Source: Tamarix chinensis
Taxonomy: Eukaryota; Streptophyta; Magnoliopsida; Caryophyllales; Tamaricaceae
Assembly (NCBI GenBank): GCA_030549775.1
Contig: CM060175.1
Location: 17,342,212-17,406,211 of the forward strand
Direction: 5' to 3'
Length of the DNA: 64,000 nucleotides
Every line of letters starts with the position of its first letter. Position 1 is the stretch's first letter. Both the position numbers and the translations under genes were made by a program. Below the pieces are notes generated by a model that was not told where the DNA came from, did not search any database, and worked only from the letters and a program-made list of their open reading frames with translations. This document shows, piece by piece, positions 24,461 to 36,849 of the stretch.

Positions 24461-24597
24461 TATTTGGTTTGGATATAGGTTTGGATTAGTTTTTTGGTTT
24501 GGTATTAGTAAAATCTTGAATGTGATTAAATTTTGATCCAATGGATGAGATTAGTTCTTATGTTTGTATATTAATTATAGTTTGTATGTGACCCCTC

Positions 24598-24600
<3 letters not shown>

Positions 24601-24642
<42 letters not shown>
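24601..24642. repeat. (TA)21 microsatellite
   Basis: Uninterrupted TA dinucleotides abut the right TIR. The shorter run at 22220-22231 abuts the left TIR, so the pre-insertion site was probably a TA microsatellite. Confidence 0.95.
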
Positions 24643-24646
<4 letters not shown>

Positions 24647-26599
24647 ACGCCTAAGTTAGATAACAATTTATTTAATAATTTTGTGATTCTAGTCGGGATA
24701 GTAAAACGTTTAGATACATGTGGGTCAAAGGAGATTAATACAACTAGACATACTTAAGGTATTGGTTTGGATATTTAGACTAACATCCTTCTACTTATAC
24801 TTAATGCTTTAAATCTAGTTAAATATAGGGCTTGCTTGTTGTCATTATACTACTAGAATGTAAAAGTATTTAATATTAGTGATTTGTCATATTAATTATT
24901 TTAGGAAATTAATATAAGGTGTATAGACATATGTTTGGCTTGTAACTTGGCCAGTCTTTTTTTTGTAATTAAAGATAACTTAGAAATTATTGGTATATTT
25001 TGACTTATTCTAGTAGTAGATTTTGACTTTCATAGTACATTCATTATATTAGTATTCACCCAGATTTATTTTCATATTTTATTTATTTTTTATAATTTTC
25101 TATTTTTACCTCCTAAAATTATATTTTTCTTACTATTCATTTTTGTGTGATTTATAGGTATTTATTATTATTATTTGTGAGTTAGCTAAACTAAGATAAG
25201 ACCTTTCAATTCCCAACCTAAAATGATGCTCTTATTTACCAATACTACAATTGATTACAATAGGGGTTTATATTATGTGTCGGCTATGGCCACACCACAA
25301 ATAAAAGTATGCTTAACATCAAAGTTCATTTATAATTCAATATCCACAACATGGAATCATCAATTTAATCAAAACAACAACATCTTCAAAATCCCTAAAT
25401 TGGAACGAAACCCACATCCACCCAAATATGACATAAATTCATTAATTCACAAAAGTAAACATGCTTGTATGTAGTAATAAGATCTTAGCTACAATTCTAG
25501 GCTCTAAGTTAGCAAAATACAAGGATTATTAAAGACCAAACCAACTCTCCCAAAATGCCTCCGTGAAGCCTAGAACAATCAAGAAAAGATTAGCAAAACC
25601 ATCACATAAAAACCAAATCAAATAACATGAAATTGAAGAGGAAAAGAGGATAACCTTATATTCAAGACTTGGAAGAAAAATAAAGCTCAACCATTGAGGT
25701 AAAATGGAGAATATGGTTTCCAACATAGTGGGAGGAGAAGAGGGATAAGTGGCAAAAAAGAGGAGAGAAAAAGGGAATAAAAGGAAGGAAAAATGGAGGA
25801 AGAAAAATGTTGAAGTTTATGGTGTTTAATGGTGGATTAATGGTGGTGGGCTTGCACAGGCTAAGAGAAGAAGAAGAAAGAGTTTAGATTTGAATACGAT
25901 GAGGTGTAAATGGATAAGAACAAATGGGAGAAGGTAGAAGATTTTTAGGAATGTGCGTGCAATATATGTATGTATAGAGAATGACAATCGGTTTTATGAT
26001 ATGGATCCTTTCTTATTCTTTTTTCCATTTGCTGACTTGTCATTGTGAATATATAATAAGCTAACTCACTATTATTTCCTTTGTGTAAGTACATATTGTG
26101 AAGAGTTTACTGATGTAATTTTTTTTTGTTTGTATTGACTTTTTATACTAACACTTTTCTTCTTTTTGTATATTATCTTCCTTTTTTCTTTTTCAAACTA
26201 TCCCGACAAAATAATGATAAAATAAAATAATAAGTAATTATCCAAATCACGACTAACAATTTTTTATCAAATAAAACATTTTCATAGGAAACAATAGATT
26301 AAATTCCGACCCATATAAGTTCGGATTTAGGACAAATCAATAGAAATATACATTATATATATCAAATTTAGCTTTTCATAGAAATTCAAATCACTAAATA
26401 CGAGTTTGTACCTAAAAGTTATATCTAAAATATGAAAAATTGTCATATATCATGGGAATTTCATCATATTATCTTATATAATTAAATATATCGTATTATT
26501 ATCACTTAAGTATAAAATATTAATTAAATTACCAAAAACTAAAATCAAAATGGTATAAAATATGTAAAAATATATATTCATCAATAATTTGTTAGGGGA
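24643..26599. other. Unclassified AT-rich sequence, no gene seen
   Basis: Short open frames at 25223-25474 and 25529-25726 have no recognisable domain. From about 25480 the text resembles the sequence upstream of the purine block in other minus-strand LTRs (AACCTTATATTCAAGACTTGG and then GA-rich sequence), so this may be the left part of element J. Positions 26425-26592 are the inverted partner of 21119-21290. Confidence 0.4.
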
Positions 26600-28639
26600 G
26601 AAGAGAAGAAAGAAAAATATGATAAGGTTAACTTGGAAAGGTTAGTTTAGTAATTTTGTAAAAACCTTATTCATTAATTTTTACAAGATATTTTGTGACT
26701 TGAGGGAGGAGGGGTAATGTGGTATCACAAGGTGGAGGGAGAATGGGTGGATGATAATCATCAATAACACATGAGAATGAAAGGTGGAGAAAGAAATAAT
26801 AAGATAAATTAGTTTTGATAGTATATACATACCTAATAATATCTAATGAAGGTTAGAAATTATAAAAATAACTTTATAGCATTTTAAAATCATTTTAAGC
26901 TTGATAAAACTAAAAAATATAATGATCTCCATAAATTTTAGATAGCTAAAGTGGTTGTTTCGGGGATTAAAATAATAAAATAAAGTTAATAGATTCATGA
27001 ATAGTGTATTTTTCTTAGACATATTCAATTAAAATTTTGAAACAACTTAGGAGAATCAAAATCTTATAATTCCAAAAATAAAATAATTAGTATGATCCAA
27101 AAAATTTTTTGTAACACCCCCAAAATTTACAACTGAAATTTTTTTTTTAATGAAAATGTTTAACAGAAGTTAAATAATAAAATTGTAAATTCTGGGGATA
27201 TTACCGTCACACTTAGTATCAGACCAGTTCACTCCTACTGTTCCAGTACCAAGTGCTAAGACTAAATAGGATTGTTGTCACGCACGAGCCAATACTTAAA
27301 AATGAGAATTCATAAAGGAATTAAATCGTTCACAATACATAATCTAGAGTACGCGTAAAAAAGTTTATAAGCCAAAGGAGTACATAAATGAAATTCCTAA
27401 GGAACATAAAGTACCGTACGATAGAACAGAACTAAAATAAAATGACAAAGGGTAAAACTTTATGAAAAGGAGAATCCAGCCACATCGCTCTCGGTCCCCA
27501 GGCCAAGTCTAAGCTCAAATCTCAGCCCCACCCGATGCCTCGTAAGAATTATATACATCGAAGATATTATCTCCTACATGCACGAACTCAGGTGGCCCCT
27601 TTGCTCGTGGGAATGAGCAACACCCATGAAATGGGTGGTCTGTACGTTACGTATTGAGTAAAGGAACCATGAAGCTAAGGCCAAACACATAAGGTATATA
27701 ACACAACATGATTATAAAGACCGCATACTACAATATAGATAATGAAGGTTGAAATACAATCTAAATAAACTTATTCTTTAGATCTCTTATCAATATACTT
27801 GTTTCACACATACTCTTTATCAATCCATACGAGTGCAAGAACCCCAATATTATAGCCGGTGAACCGAAATACATACAGGTTAGAATGCTCCTGACCACTA
27901 TTATTGCCAGTGGACTAATCTCCAAGGTATAACACTCCTGGAAACTATTATTCGTCGATGGACCGGTGTAACACACCCAAAATTCACTACTGAGAAATTT
28001 CGTTTAATTAAAAGAAAAATAGCTGAAGCAAAATAATAAACCATGAATTGTGCGGATATTATCGCCACACTTAGTACCAGACCGGTTCACTCCTATCGTT
28101 CCAATATCAAGTGCTAAGGCTAAAAGAGAAAAATACAATTTACAAGAAACTCAAACCAATGATTAAATCAAAGTAGCGTATTAAAACATTTTATGAGAGT
28201 ATAATACACTACTGGTGGTTACAAATCAACAAGTACATTGAAACAATAAATTTTAAAGGTGAAAGAGTACAACCCTAGGGTTCACCGGATAGTACCTTAC
28301 ACTCTTTTCCGAGAGCACACTTGAATAGCACTTGAGAAATACCTGCAAGAGGCACTGCCCATTGAATAGACAGGGGCCCCACGAATGGAACCCTTCAGTA
28401 CTATGGTACTGAGTAACCCTTTAAATCACACTTAACAGCAGGCCCACAATGCAACACAAAATACTACATACATATTTAATGAAAGGTAAAAATTGAATGT
28501 CCACGTTTATACAGCTACATACTTAACAAATCAATCAGATATTAATAGGCCATAGAGAACAATCGATACTTCTGGGCCTTAATCCCTTAGTCCATCATTA
28601 TCAATCATATCATATTATAATTATTCGTGTGAGTGCGAG

Positions 28640-29030
28640 AACCCCACTATTATTCACTGGTGGACCGGTCATACAGGGCAAAATGCTCCTAGCCACTATT
28701 ATTCTCCGGTGGACCAGTCATGCAGGGTAAAACGCTCCTGGCCACTATTATTCGCCGGTGGACTAGTCTGGCTCTGACTCACATTGTATTCCACTATAAG
28801 TGATTAGTATTTTTCCATGATTTATTCACAACCAAATCAAATTTATTGAGCTCAGGACCCCACTATTCTGGCCGGTGGATCGGAATATAATATACATCAT
28901 CCAGGGTAAGACATCATGGGCCACTATTATATCCGGTGGATCGGTTGTCATAAACATCATCCAGGGCAAAACATCCTAGGCCACTATTATATTCGGTGGA
29001 TCGGTACTCATAATATAATTCAACTTGGCC
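28640..29030 (-). repeat. ACCGG minisatellite of element F
   Basis: Plus-strand text repeats GCCACTATTATTCGCCGGTGG followed by ACCAGTC and CAGGGTAAAACGCTCCTG, the complement of the units in A-C. Four to six units are visible. Confidence 0.8.
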
Positions 29031-29289
29031 AGGCTCATTAATCTTTCACTTTAACGATTAGTGTTTTCCCTTTTTAATCAGCACAACAATTCCATTTATT
29101 TGCCTCAATAGGGAGATCAAGATCCCGGGACACAAAGGTACACCGGTCACACTGGTGCATAAAAGCTACTTAGTACCCTTCAACTATCAACTCAGGGATG
29201 CAAAGGTACCCTAGTCCTATTGTTGCATAAAGCTGACTTAGTACCCTACCGATAAGGACACCTAATACATAAGTATACATACCCCCTAA

Positions 29290-30070
29290 CTAGGTGTAGG
29301 GTGGCTACCGAGAAGGGAGAAGAAGAAGAGAAAAAGAAGAGGGGAGGAGGAAGAAGGCTGCGGGGTGGCTCGAGGGGTGCTGTGATCGGTTGGGGGTGAG
29401 GTAGAGGGTGGTATAGGTAGCTGATAAGGCGGCGAAGCCAAAAACAGGATGAGAGAAAGGAGGAGAATAAAGGATGAAAAGAGGGTGAGGGAGCAGGGGA
29501 GTTCAGGGAAAAAATTTAGAACGAGGTAGGGAAGGAGGAAGAAATAGAAGAGGAAGAGAAGGGAGGGGATAGGGAGCACAAGGGGTGGTGGTAGGTGGTA
29601 GGGAAATGGGAGTTGCAGGGAGAGGGAGAAGGGATATGGTAATGGTAGGGAGAGGGAGAGGGAGAGATGGTGGGGCCGGTATGGTAGGAAAACGATGAGA
29701 GGGAGATAGGGGGAGGTCAACGGGGAGAGGGGAGTTGCAGGTTGGGCAGCGAAAATGGTGGAGGATGGTCAGGATTCTCGCCGGGAAAAGAGAAAGAAAA
29801 AGAAGGGAAGAAGAAAGGGGAGGCTGGGTGCGTCGAGCGGCCGAAGGAAAAATGAAATGGGCCGGCCCGGTCGGGGAAGAAAGGAAGGAAAGAAGGGAGG
29901 TGCTGACTCAAGTGGGAGAAGGAACAGGGAGAGTGGGCCTACGACCCAGTGCGCCAGGGTGAGGAAGGGGCAGGCCAAGGCACCGGCAGCCCAAGGAAGA
30001 AAAGGAGAAAGAAGGAAAAGAGAAAAAGGAGAAAGAAAAAGGGAAGAAGGAAAAGAAAAGGGGAAATGGA
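29290..30070 (-). repeat. GA-rich block (complement of the C-rich block) of element F
   Basis: Purine-rich plus-strand text with GGAGGAAG, GGGAGAGG and AAAGAAGG words. It gives charged nonsense frames on one strand and Pro/Ser-rich ones on the other. It is homologous in place and composition to 9400-10490 of C. Confidence 0.7.
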
Positions 30071-31189
30071 ATAAAATAATTTAATTGATAAAATAATAAA
30101 ATAGAATAATTTTGGATAATAAATTTATTTAATAATTTAATTTAATATAATTAAAATATAAGGGTTTAAAAAGGATGATTTTAGTAAAATAATGGTTTGA
30201 AAATTTATTTAAATAATAAGAGTGTGATAAAATAACAAAATATTCATTTTAATTTATTAAAAATTTATACCCAATTTTATTTACTCAAAAATCCATAAAA
30301 TAATTAAAATAAATAGATTTAAAGGCTAATTTTGTAATACCCCCAAAATTCACTCCTGAAATTTTTTTTGAAAAAATAAAGCGAAAGCTAGGATAGAATT
30401 TGGGGAATGTTACCGCCACATCTAACACAAGATAAATGTCCACCATCTATCTCATGTTAGATGCAAGGCTAAATCCTGTCAAACAAAATTTCAAACATCT
30501 ATGCCGTGAGGATAAACTCCCACAAAGAGATATCCACAGGCATATGGCAAGTGAATAAATTCACTAAATAAAATCATTGCTGAATGAATCAGCGGAACCT
30601 GTGAAATAAATCCGAATTTTAACAGCTTATCAGAGTACGAGAAATTGAAAGTCAATCACAATACCCTTGAAGTTTTAAATACAACACTTGTAATTTCTAA
30701 AGATGAATACAGTTAAACAAGATCAAACCCGATGGATCAAATTTCGGATGCCCTACTCTCTCAAGTCAAGTCTTCCACCCCAAAACAGTATCCAATCTTG
30801 AACCTGCATAATAGGTCTGCTCCCCACCATCAATGGATCATCACAGGACCCATTCAACGAAGGTAGTATCAATACGGGTCCAATACTGAGTTAATCCCAC
30901 TACCCTATCTTATGGGAAAGACGTAAACTGTAACATCAAGTGCATATTGAATCATGGTGCGTTACATTGATACAATATTATGCATACTCAATACCCACAT
31001 CATAAATCCTACCATACACATATAATAACATGCGAAACATATGTAACATCCTATTTAAACATGTAAGTGTGGTATGACGGAAATATAAAGTAGCTCATGC
31101 GCCTCAGGTAGGGATACTCCATATTATTGACAACTCATTTCATGGCCACACAATTTTGGATGCAAACATCTTAAACCAATAAGAGATTC

Positions 31190-31560
31190 AGATAAACCAA
31201 CTGGGCATTTATGGACAATGTTAAACCAACCAATCGGGCATTTTTGGACAACGCCAAACCAAACCAAACCAATCGGGCACTTACCAAGCAAGCATTTATG
31301 GGCAATGCTAAACCAAACCAATCGGGCATTTATGGACAATGCCAAACCAAACCAATCGTTCATTTAGCCCCATGGACATTAATTAGGGACATGTCCAGCC
31401 CCAAGCATTACTTAGGGACATGCTCAGCCCCGGACATTACTTAGGGACATGTCCAGCCTCGAACATTACTTAGGGATATGCCCAGCCCCGAGCATTACTT
31501 AGGGACATGCTCAGCCCCAGACATTACTTAGGGACATGTCTAGCCCCGAATATTACTTAT
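31190..31560 (-). repeat. Two adjacent minisatellites of element G
   Basis: Positions 31190-31370 hold units of about 36-40 bp with CCAATCGGGCATTTATGGAC and AATGCCAAACCAAA. Positions 31371-31560 hold about six units of 31 bp with ATTACTTAGGGACATG and TCCAGCCCCG. Both lie where other subfamilies carry ACCGG or GGTAGCAGCC units. Confidence 0.85.
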
Positions 31561-31599
31561 CTCATATCATATTCTTATTCATGTTGAGTATAGGGCCTC

Positions 31600-31810
31600 G
31601 CTATTATTAATTTGATGGAGCAGACTGAAGCACCTCTCAGGGATAGGACACTTGAGCCACTATTATCGTCTGGTGGAACGGACTCTACACCTCTCAGGGC
31701 AAAACGCTCCTGAGCCACTATTCTAAACCGGTGGAACAACTTGAATCACCTCTCAGGGATAGGACACCTGAGCCACTATTATTGTCTGGTGGAACAGACC
31801 CTACACCTCG
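31600..31810 (-). repeat. GGTGGAAC minisatellite of element G
   Basis: Units contain GAGCCACTATTAT, GTCTGGTGGAAC and ACCTCTCAGGG. They are related to, but clearly diverged from, the CCACTATTATTCGCCGGTGGA units of E and F. Confidence 0.75.
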
Positions 31811-32959
31811 GCCCAACTCACGTGATCTTCCACTTGAATTATTAGTATCTTATTCAAGGATTTTAATCGACCATAAATCAGGCCCACATGAATAATTCCA
31901 TGACATAAAGATACAGCATAGGGTATCATATAATTTCAATCCATACTCAAACATTCACATACTCAAATACATACCATATTCAAACCTCATACTAACACGC
32001 ATTTGCATTGAAGCTATAAGTTCATACATATGCACAATTACCACAAAAAACACAGCATACGTTGGATAGGATTAAATGATCAATAAGCATACTTGTCACC
32101 TTCTACTTCCAGTAGACATAGATCCAAATTCCGCCATAAGTAAAGGTAAGTAATGACTTACCTAAATCCGAAGCTAGCTAAGCAACTTGAGAAAGAAAGA
32201 GTTATCGAGAGCTCAACAATCCATGAGAAATTTTTCCTAGATCACCGATAAAAATTGAAAATAGGTTAGAAACCATCTTATCGATCAATAATTTAATTAT
32301 TATAATTAAATAATTACAAATGGACACAAACAACCTTTCTTAGAAAATGTGTCCAAAACTTAGGACTGAAGAGCATAGCTCTATTAATATTTAAGATTAA
32401 ATATAAATCAAATCAGATTAACACACATCACTAGGGACATTTCAAATTAATTTAGAAAGCTGGGGAAAGAATAATCGAATTTAAGTTAATTTATCAAAAA
32501 TAACTTATTCATTAGGTTTTACAACTAACTAGGTAAACCAACCATTGGCATAGAACCAAATCCAAACTTATTAGATTAAAATATAATTCAAATGATTTAA
32601 AAAAACCCAAAGCCAGAAATCGGTTAGGTAAAAGAAGCATAGCATAATCAAGTTTATAAAACCATATCCCACAAATCAAGGTTTTTAATGCTTAAACTAC
32701 GAATAGACCAAATCACTTCGATTACCTCAAAATGATAGTTTTAAAACACAATTAAACTAATTTGATATAAATTTAGATAATTAATCTCAACAAAAACAAT
32801 CTTCCTAGTAGCCAATTTAAGACTATCCATTTTCAAAATTAGGGTTTAAAGCCTACGACACAAGCTTGGAAAATTCAAATCAATTAATTCCAATTAAAGG
32901 TATTAGAATGCAATTAGGATCGTTTCAACTATTTCTATAAATTTAATTTTAGAAAAACA

Positions 32960-33570
32960 ATTATACAAATGATCAATTTCATAATTTCACTTGAAATCTA
33001 GGGTTTTAGGCCCGAAAATACACTTATGTTAAATTTTATTAATTTATTTAAATTGAATGTTTAGAAACGAAATTATACATATTTTATAACATATCATATA
33101 ATCAATTGCCCAAAACCAATAAAAGAAATACCCAATTTAGCACAATTAGGGTTTTTGAGCCTAAAATACAAATCCGATCAATTCTTGCTAAAATATATAA
33201 ATTTATGTTTCGAAAATGTAATTAAATGTATTCTAAAGTAAATTATATAATCAATTGAATAAAACGACCCGATTATATAATCCAATTTAGTCCCGTAAGA
33301 GTTTTGACCTAAAAATCTAATTCCGATCAATTACGCACAATTTTTTCAAATCAACACTTCCGATATGAAATTAAATATATTTCAAATGATATTATAAAAT
33401 CAATTGAGCAAAACGACTCAATTATGGGACTCAATTTCATTACACACGAATTTTTACCTAAAAATCAAATTTCGATTAATTCCGCATAAATTTCTCAAAT
33501 TGACAGTTCCGACATGAAACTATATACATTTTAAAACGTATTGTATAATCAATTTATCTAAAATCACCAA
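32960..33570 (-). repeat. 149-bp tandem repeat of element G
   Basis: The anchor ATAATCAATT(G/T) recurs at 33098, 33247, 33397 (as AAAATCAATTG) and 33545, spacings of 149, 150 and 148 bp. Each unit also carries CCTAAAAAT and a GATCAATT or GATTAATT word. Identity between units is moderate. Part of a unit recurs in fragment I at 36596. Confidence 0.8.
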
Positions 33571-34009
33571 ATCGGGCGAATCCGAAAAATTTGGGCATAA
33601 TCCGGCCAAAAATTTGATTTTCATAAATCATTCAAATACACTAAAATCAACCACTCTAAATCAATCATACAACATATATATACATAATCAAACAATCAAT
33701 TTAGCTTTTCATAAGCTAATTCATACTCAATTAATCAAATCAATATTAGGGTTTTTCAGAAATTTATACCAAATGAAAATCAACAAATCGGAGTAAGGGA
33801 AGGCCGGAGAAGCTTCGTCGGAGGTCGGGGGTTGCTCGCCAGCAGTCAGCAACGCTCGCTGGTGACCGGACGATGGCAGCACCGCCTGTGTTACTGCTCG
33901 TCGCTGCTGCAGCGTTCGGTGGCTGCTGCTGCGCTGCTTCGGCGGCTATTGTTGCGGCTGGCTACGGAGGTAGTTGGTTGGAGGCCGGACGGTGCACTAC
34001 AAAATAAAT

Positions 34010-34450
34010 GATTTGTGCCAACAGGGCTTTATCTGTTGATAAAAGCTATTTTTCTGTTGGCAAAAGCTTTTACCAACAGATATTTTTTTGTGACAAAACT
34101 ATGGGTAAAAACTCTGTGCTTAAAAGTTTTACCCACAGATATGTATCATCTGTTGGGAATAATTGATAATGCCCACAGATATTTATCTGTTAGTAAAAAT
34201 TATGCCCACACTTATATCTGTGAGTAAAAGTATTAACCACAAAATAATATCTGTGACTAAAAGTATTACCCACAAAACAATATCTGTAACTAAAACTATT
34301 ACCCACAAAATAATATCTGTGACTAGCAGTATTGGACACAAAATTATATCCGTGATAAAAAGAAATAACTACACAATCATAACTGTGTGTAAAAGTATTA
34401 AACACAATATTATATCTGTTACTAAAACTTATTACCAACATATATATATT
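34010..34450. repeat. Left subterminal repeat array of the CACTA element
   Basis: Roughly 35-40-bp units alternating ATCTGTGACTAAAAGTATTA with CCCACAAAATA. The same words in inverted order occupy 37880-38120. In known CACTA elements such arrays are transposase binding sites. Confidence 0.8.
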
Positions 34451-34979
34451 GTTGGATATACATAGTAACCCTGTATGTGTGTGTGTGTGTGTGTATTGTT
34501 AAAACCTGTACCGGCCAAAACGTACAAAATATCAAATATCAAATATCCAATATCCACCTGTAGTAACAATTTATGCTTATATATATATATAATTAACTAC
34601 ACCATATATAATTATCATTGTGTAGTACAAAATAATTAGTTGCTTAGCTCCCAAAGGCATAACAGTCCTTTAAGTACAATACTATATAAACGACTTATAG
34701 CATAAGCTATTATACAAAAACATCTTCATACATTGATATACAAAATCATCGGCTATTATACAAAAACATCTTCATATGCTGATATACAAAATCATCGACC
34801 ATCTTCGTAAGCTTACGAGCAAAAGCACCGAGCATCTTCATTGGCTAACATATATACAAAAACATCGGGCATCTTCATAATTTGATATACAAAAATATCG
34901 ATCATATTCGTAAGCTAACAAACAAAAGCATCAACCGTCTTCATAAGCCAATTCACAAAAGCGTTTTTATAAAAACGCA

Positions 34980-35069
34980 TCAAACATCATCTTCTTCATT
35001 CTCCTCTTCAGTGTCATCATTTTCATTCTTGTCATCCTCCATTTGATAATAATCGTCAACATGTTTTCC
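34980..35069 (-). pseudogene. Last exon relic of a CACTA-encoded protein (acidic tail)
   Basis: Read on the minus strand, a T-rich tract ending TTTTTAG at 35070-35071 is followed by a 29-codon open stretch and a TGA stop (34980-34982). The peptide begins GKHVDDYYQMEDD, continues with Asp/Glu/Asn-rich sequence and ends EEDDV. Proteins of plant CACTA elements often end in such acidic tails after a Tyr-rich motif, and its location inside a CACTA element supports this. Exons upstream were searched by eye but none could be followed, and the surrounding sequence is full of stops. The relic shows that this copy derives from a coding element that then lost most of its gene. Confidence 0.5.
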
Positions 35070-35753
35070 CTAAAAATATATATACAATTAACTTAATCAT
35101 AATAATCTAAATTCATATCAAAAAGCTAGATGATGAGAGTTTGTACTCTTTAATTGAGTATATACATATCCAAAGTTTTTTTTTGTTTGGGTTTTTGCAT
35201 AAAATTGGTACGGAAACTATCTTCTAGGTTTGGATTGAATAATTAATGATAAAATTAAAACAGACAAAATTTAAAGAAGTATGATATTCAAACTCTACTT
35301 GCATGCCTTTGTTATCATCAGTTATTTTGAGTACAAATATGCATGATAATTGTTGTCATGCATAGAACCACAAGTAATTGGGTAGTTAGGAAAACTCCAA
35401 CAAGTACTAACAGTTTATTATTAATGTTGACAAAAGACATCTAAAGTCCAATAATAAGGCATACAAAAGGGCTAAATGCACAAGGCAACTTAATGATAAA
35501 ATTAAAAGAAAAATGTAGTGAAGATCACTAAAAGCCAAGGAAAAACTAACACCTCAATGCATTAACATGAGGAGTACCAAACAACAAAGAACAAGCAACA
35601 CAAATATTCAACCATAAAAAATTTTAGAAAAAATATTCAACCATATACAATTTCAGAACTAACACAAAAATTTTAGTTGAAATATTCAACAATCCAAAAG
35701 GTTAATGCTATATTATATGTCCCACACACTATACATTTATGACCTTCCATTGA

Positions 35754-35866
35754 TACTCCAAGAAGCACCCTCAAATCTTCAGGATTCCTTGTAAGATAAA
35801 ATTAAGTTGTATCAAAATGCCATTCTTACAAGGAATCCTAAATATTTTAGGGTACTTCTTGGAGTT
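35754..35866. repeat. Long imperfect hairpin within the CACTA element
   Basis: Arms at about 35754-35797 and 35823-35866 are near-perfect inverted repeats. One reads CCAAGAAGCACCCTCAAAT and the other, inverted, CCAAGAAGTACCCTAAAAT, both then running into AGGATTCCTTGTAAGA. About 40 bp pair with some four mismatches around a loop of about 25 nt. The shape resembles young miRNA or siRNA precursors in plants. Confidence 0.8.
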
Positions 35867-36595
35867 TGATACCTTTGAGTTGGTGCCAAAATATTGAATG
35901 GAGAATACGAAGATTCTTTTTTCTAGAGTTTGCAATTTGATTACCTCACCTCTCAATACTAGCATGTAATACATCATAGCATTTCTCAAAGAATGCATAT
36001 GTATCAAATGTTCTATTACACTTGTTTCTTTTTCTCACCTAAACATTTACATTGCTTGAAGTGACATTATATAAATTTAAAGTTGAAAAATTAAGAATAG
36101 GATGAGAATTGTTGTCGATGTCAAATGAAGTAAACCCTTTAGTTTCAACTTTGATTTAAAAATCATCTAATGTATGTCATTAATTAATCCTTTGAGCTAC
36201 CAAAATTTCAATGATGTTATGCATCACACCTTCTCCTTGCTTGATTTTTTACCACTATTTAAGCATAATGTCTTAATGCTCTATCTTTCACATAAGGCTC
36301 AATCATTTTTTGGATACAAGATAATGGACTTGTTTCTCCAATCAACAACTATGGGATTAACCTCAAACCAAAATAAATTAATTTGAATAATATTAAACAA
36401 AACTAACTAAATGAACCAAAATTGATAACTAGATTTGAAGCAATGTAATCATTATAGTAGACAAATTCTAATACACACCTTGATAAACTTATCCCATACT
36501 CCATCCTCAACTACTCATTTATATTAAATTCCATTCTACACAAAATCACTGTTCGATACATTTTCAATAACAACATAGATCGGTGTAACCAAAAT

Positions 36596-36818
36596 AAATT
36601 ATTTCTAATAATCCAATTCCGATTAATTTCGTACAAAGTTTTCAAATTGATAATTCTAACATGAAATTAGATACATTTTAAAGCATAATGTAAATTCAAT
36701 TTATCTAAAATAGCTTAATCGGATAAAACCGACAAATCCGGATATAGCCGGATCGTAAATCTAATTTTCACAAATCAACCATAACCAATACAATTAACCA
36801 TTCCAAATCACTCATACA

Positions 36819-36849
<31 letters not shown>

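Larger units (their letters stand above)
22232..24600 (+). mobile_element. Non-autonomous TIR element inserted in a (TA)n tract
   Basis: The element lies between TA runs at 22220-22231 and 24601-24642. Its left end GATTTAGGGTCATATGCGC and the inverted right end GGGGAGGGGTCACATAC align over about 70 bp as degenerate TIRs, both containing TTGGATC. Inside are a C-rich leader-like region (22320-22880), an intron-exon-intron-like segment (22889-23023) and a TTTAGGG-type array (23661-24460). No transposase is present. Insertion into (TA)n recalls Micron-type MITEs of rice, but superfamily is not assigned. Confidence 0.6.

Noticed and set aside
29286..30084. Lys/Arg/Glu-rich forward frames and Leu/Ser/Pro-rich reverse frames
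   Set aside because: This is the purine-rich block of element F. Both strands are open because of base composition.
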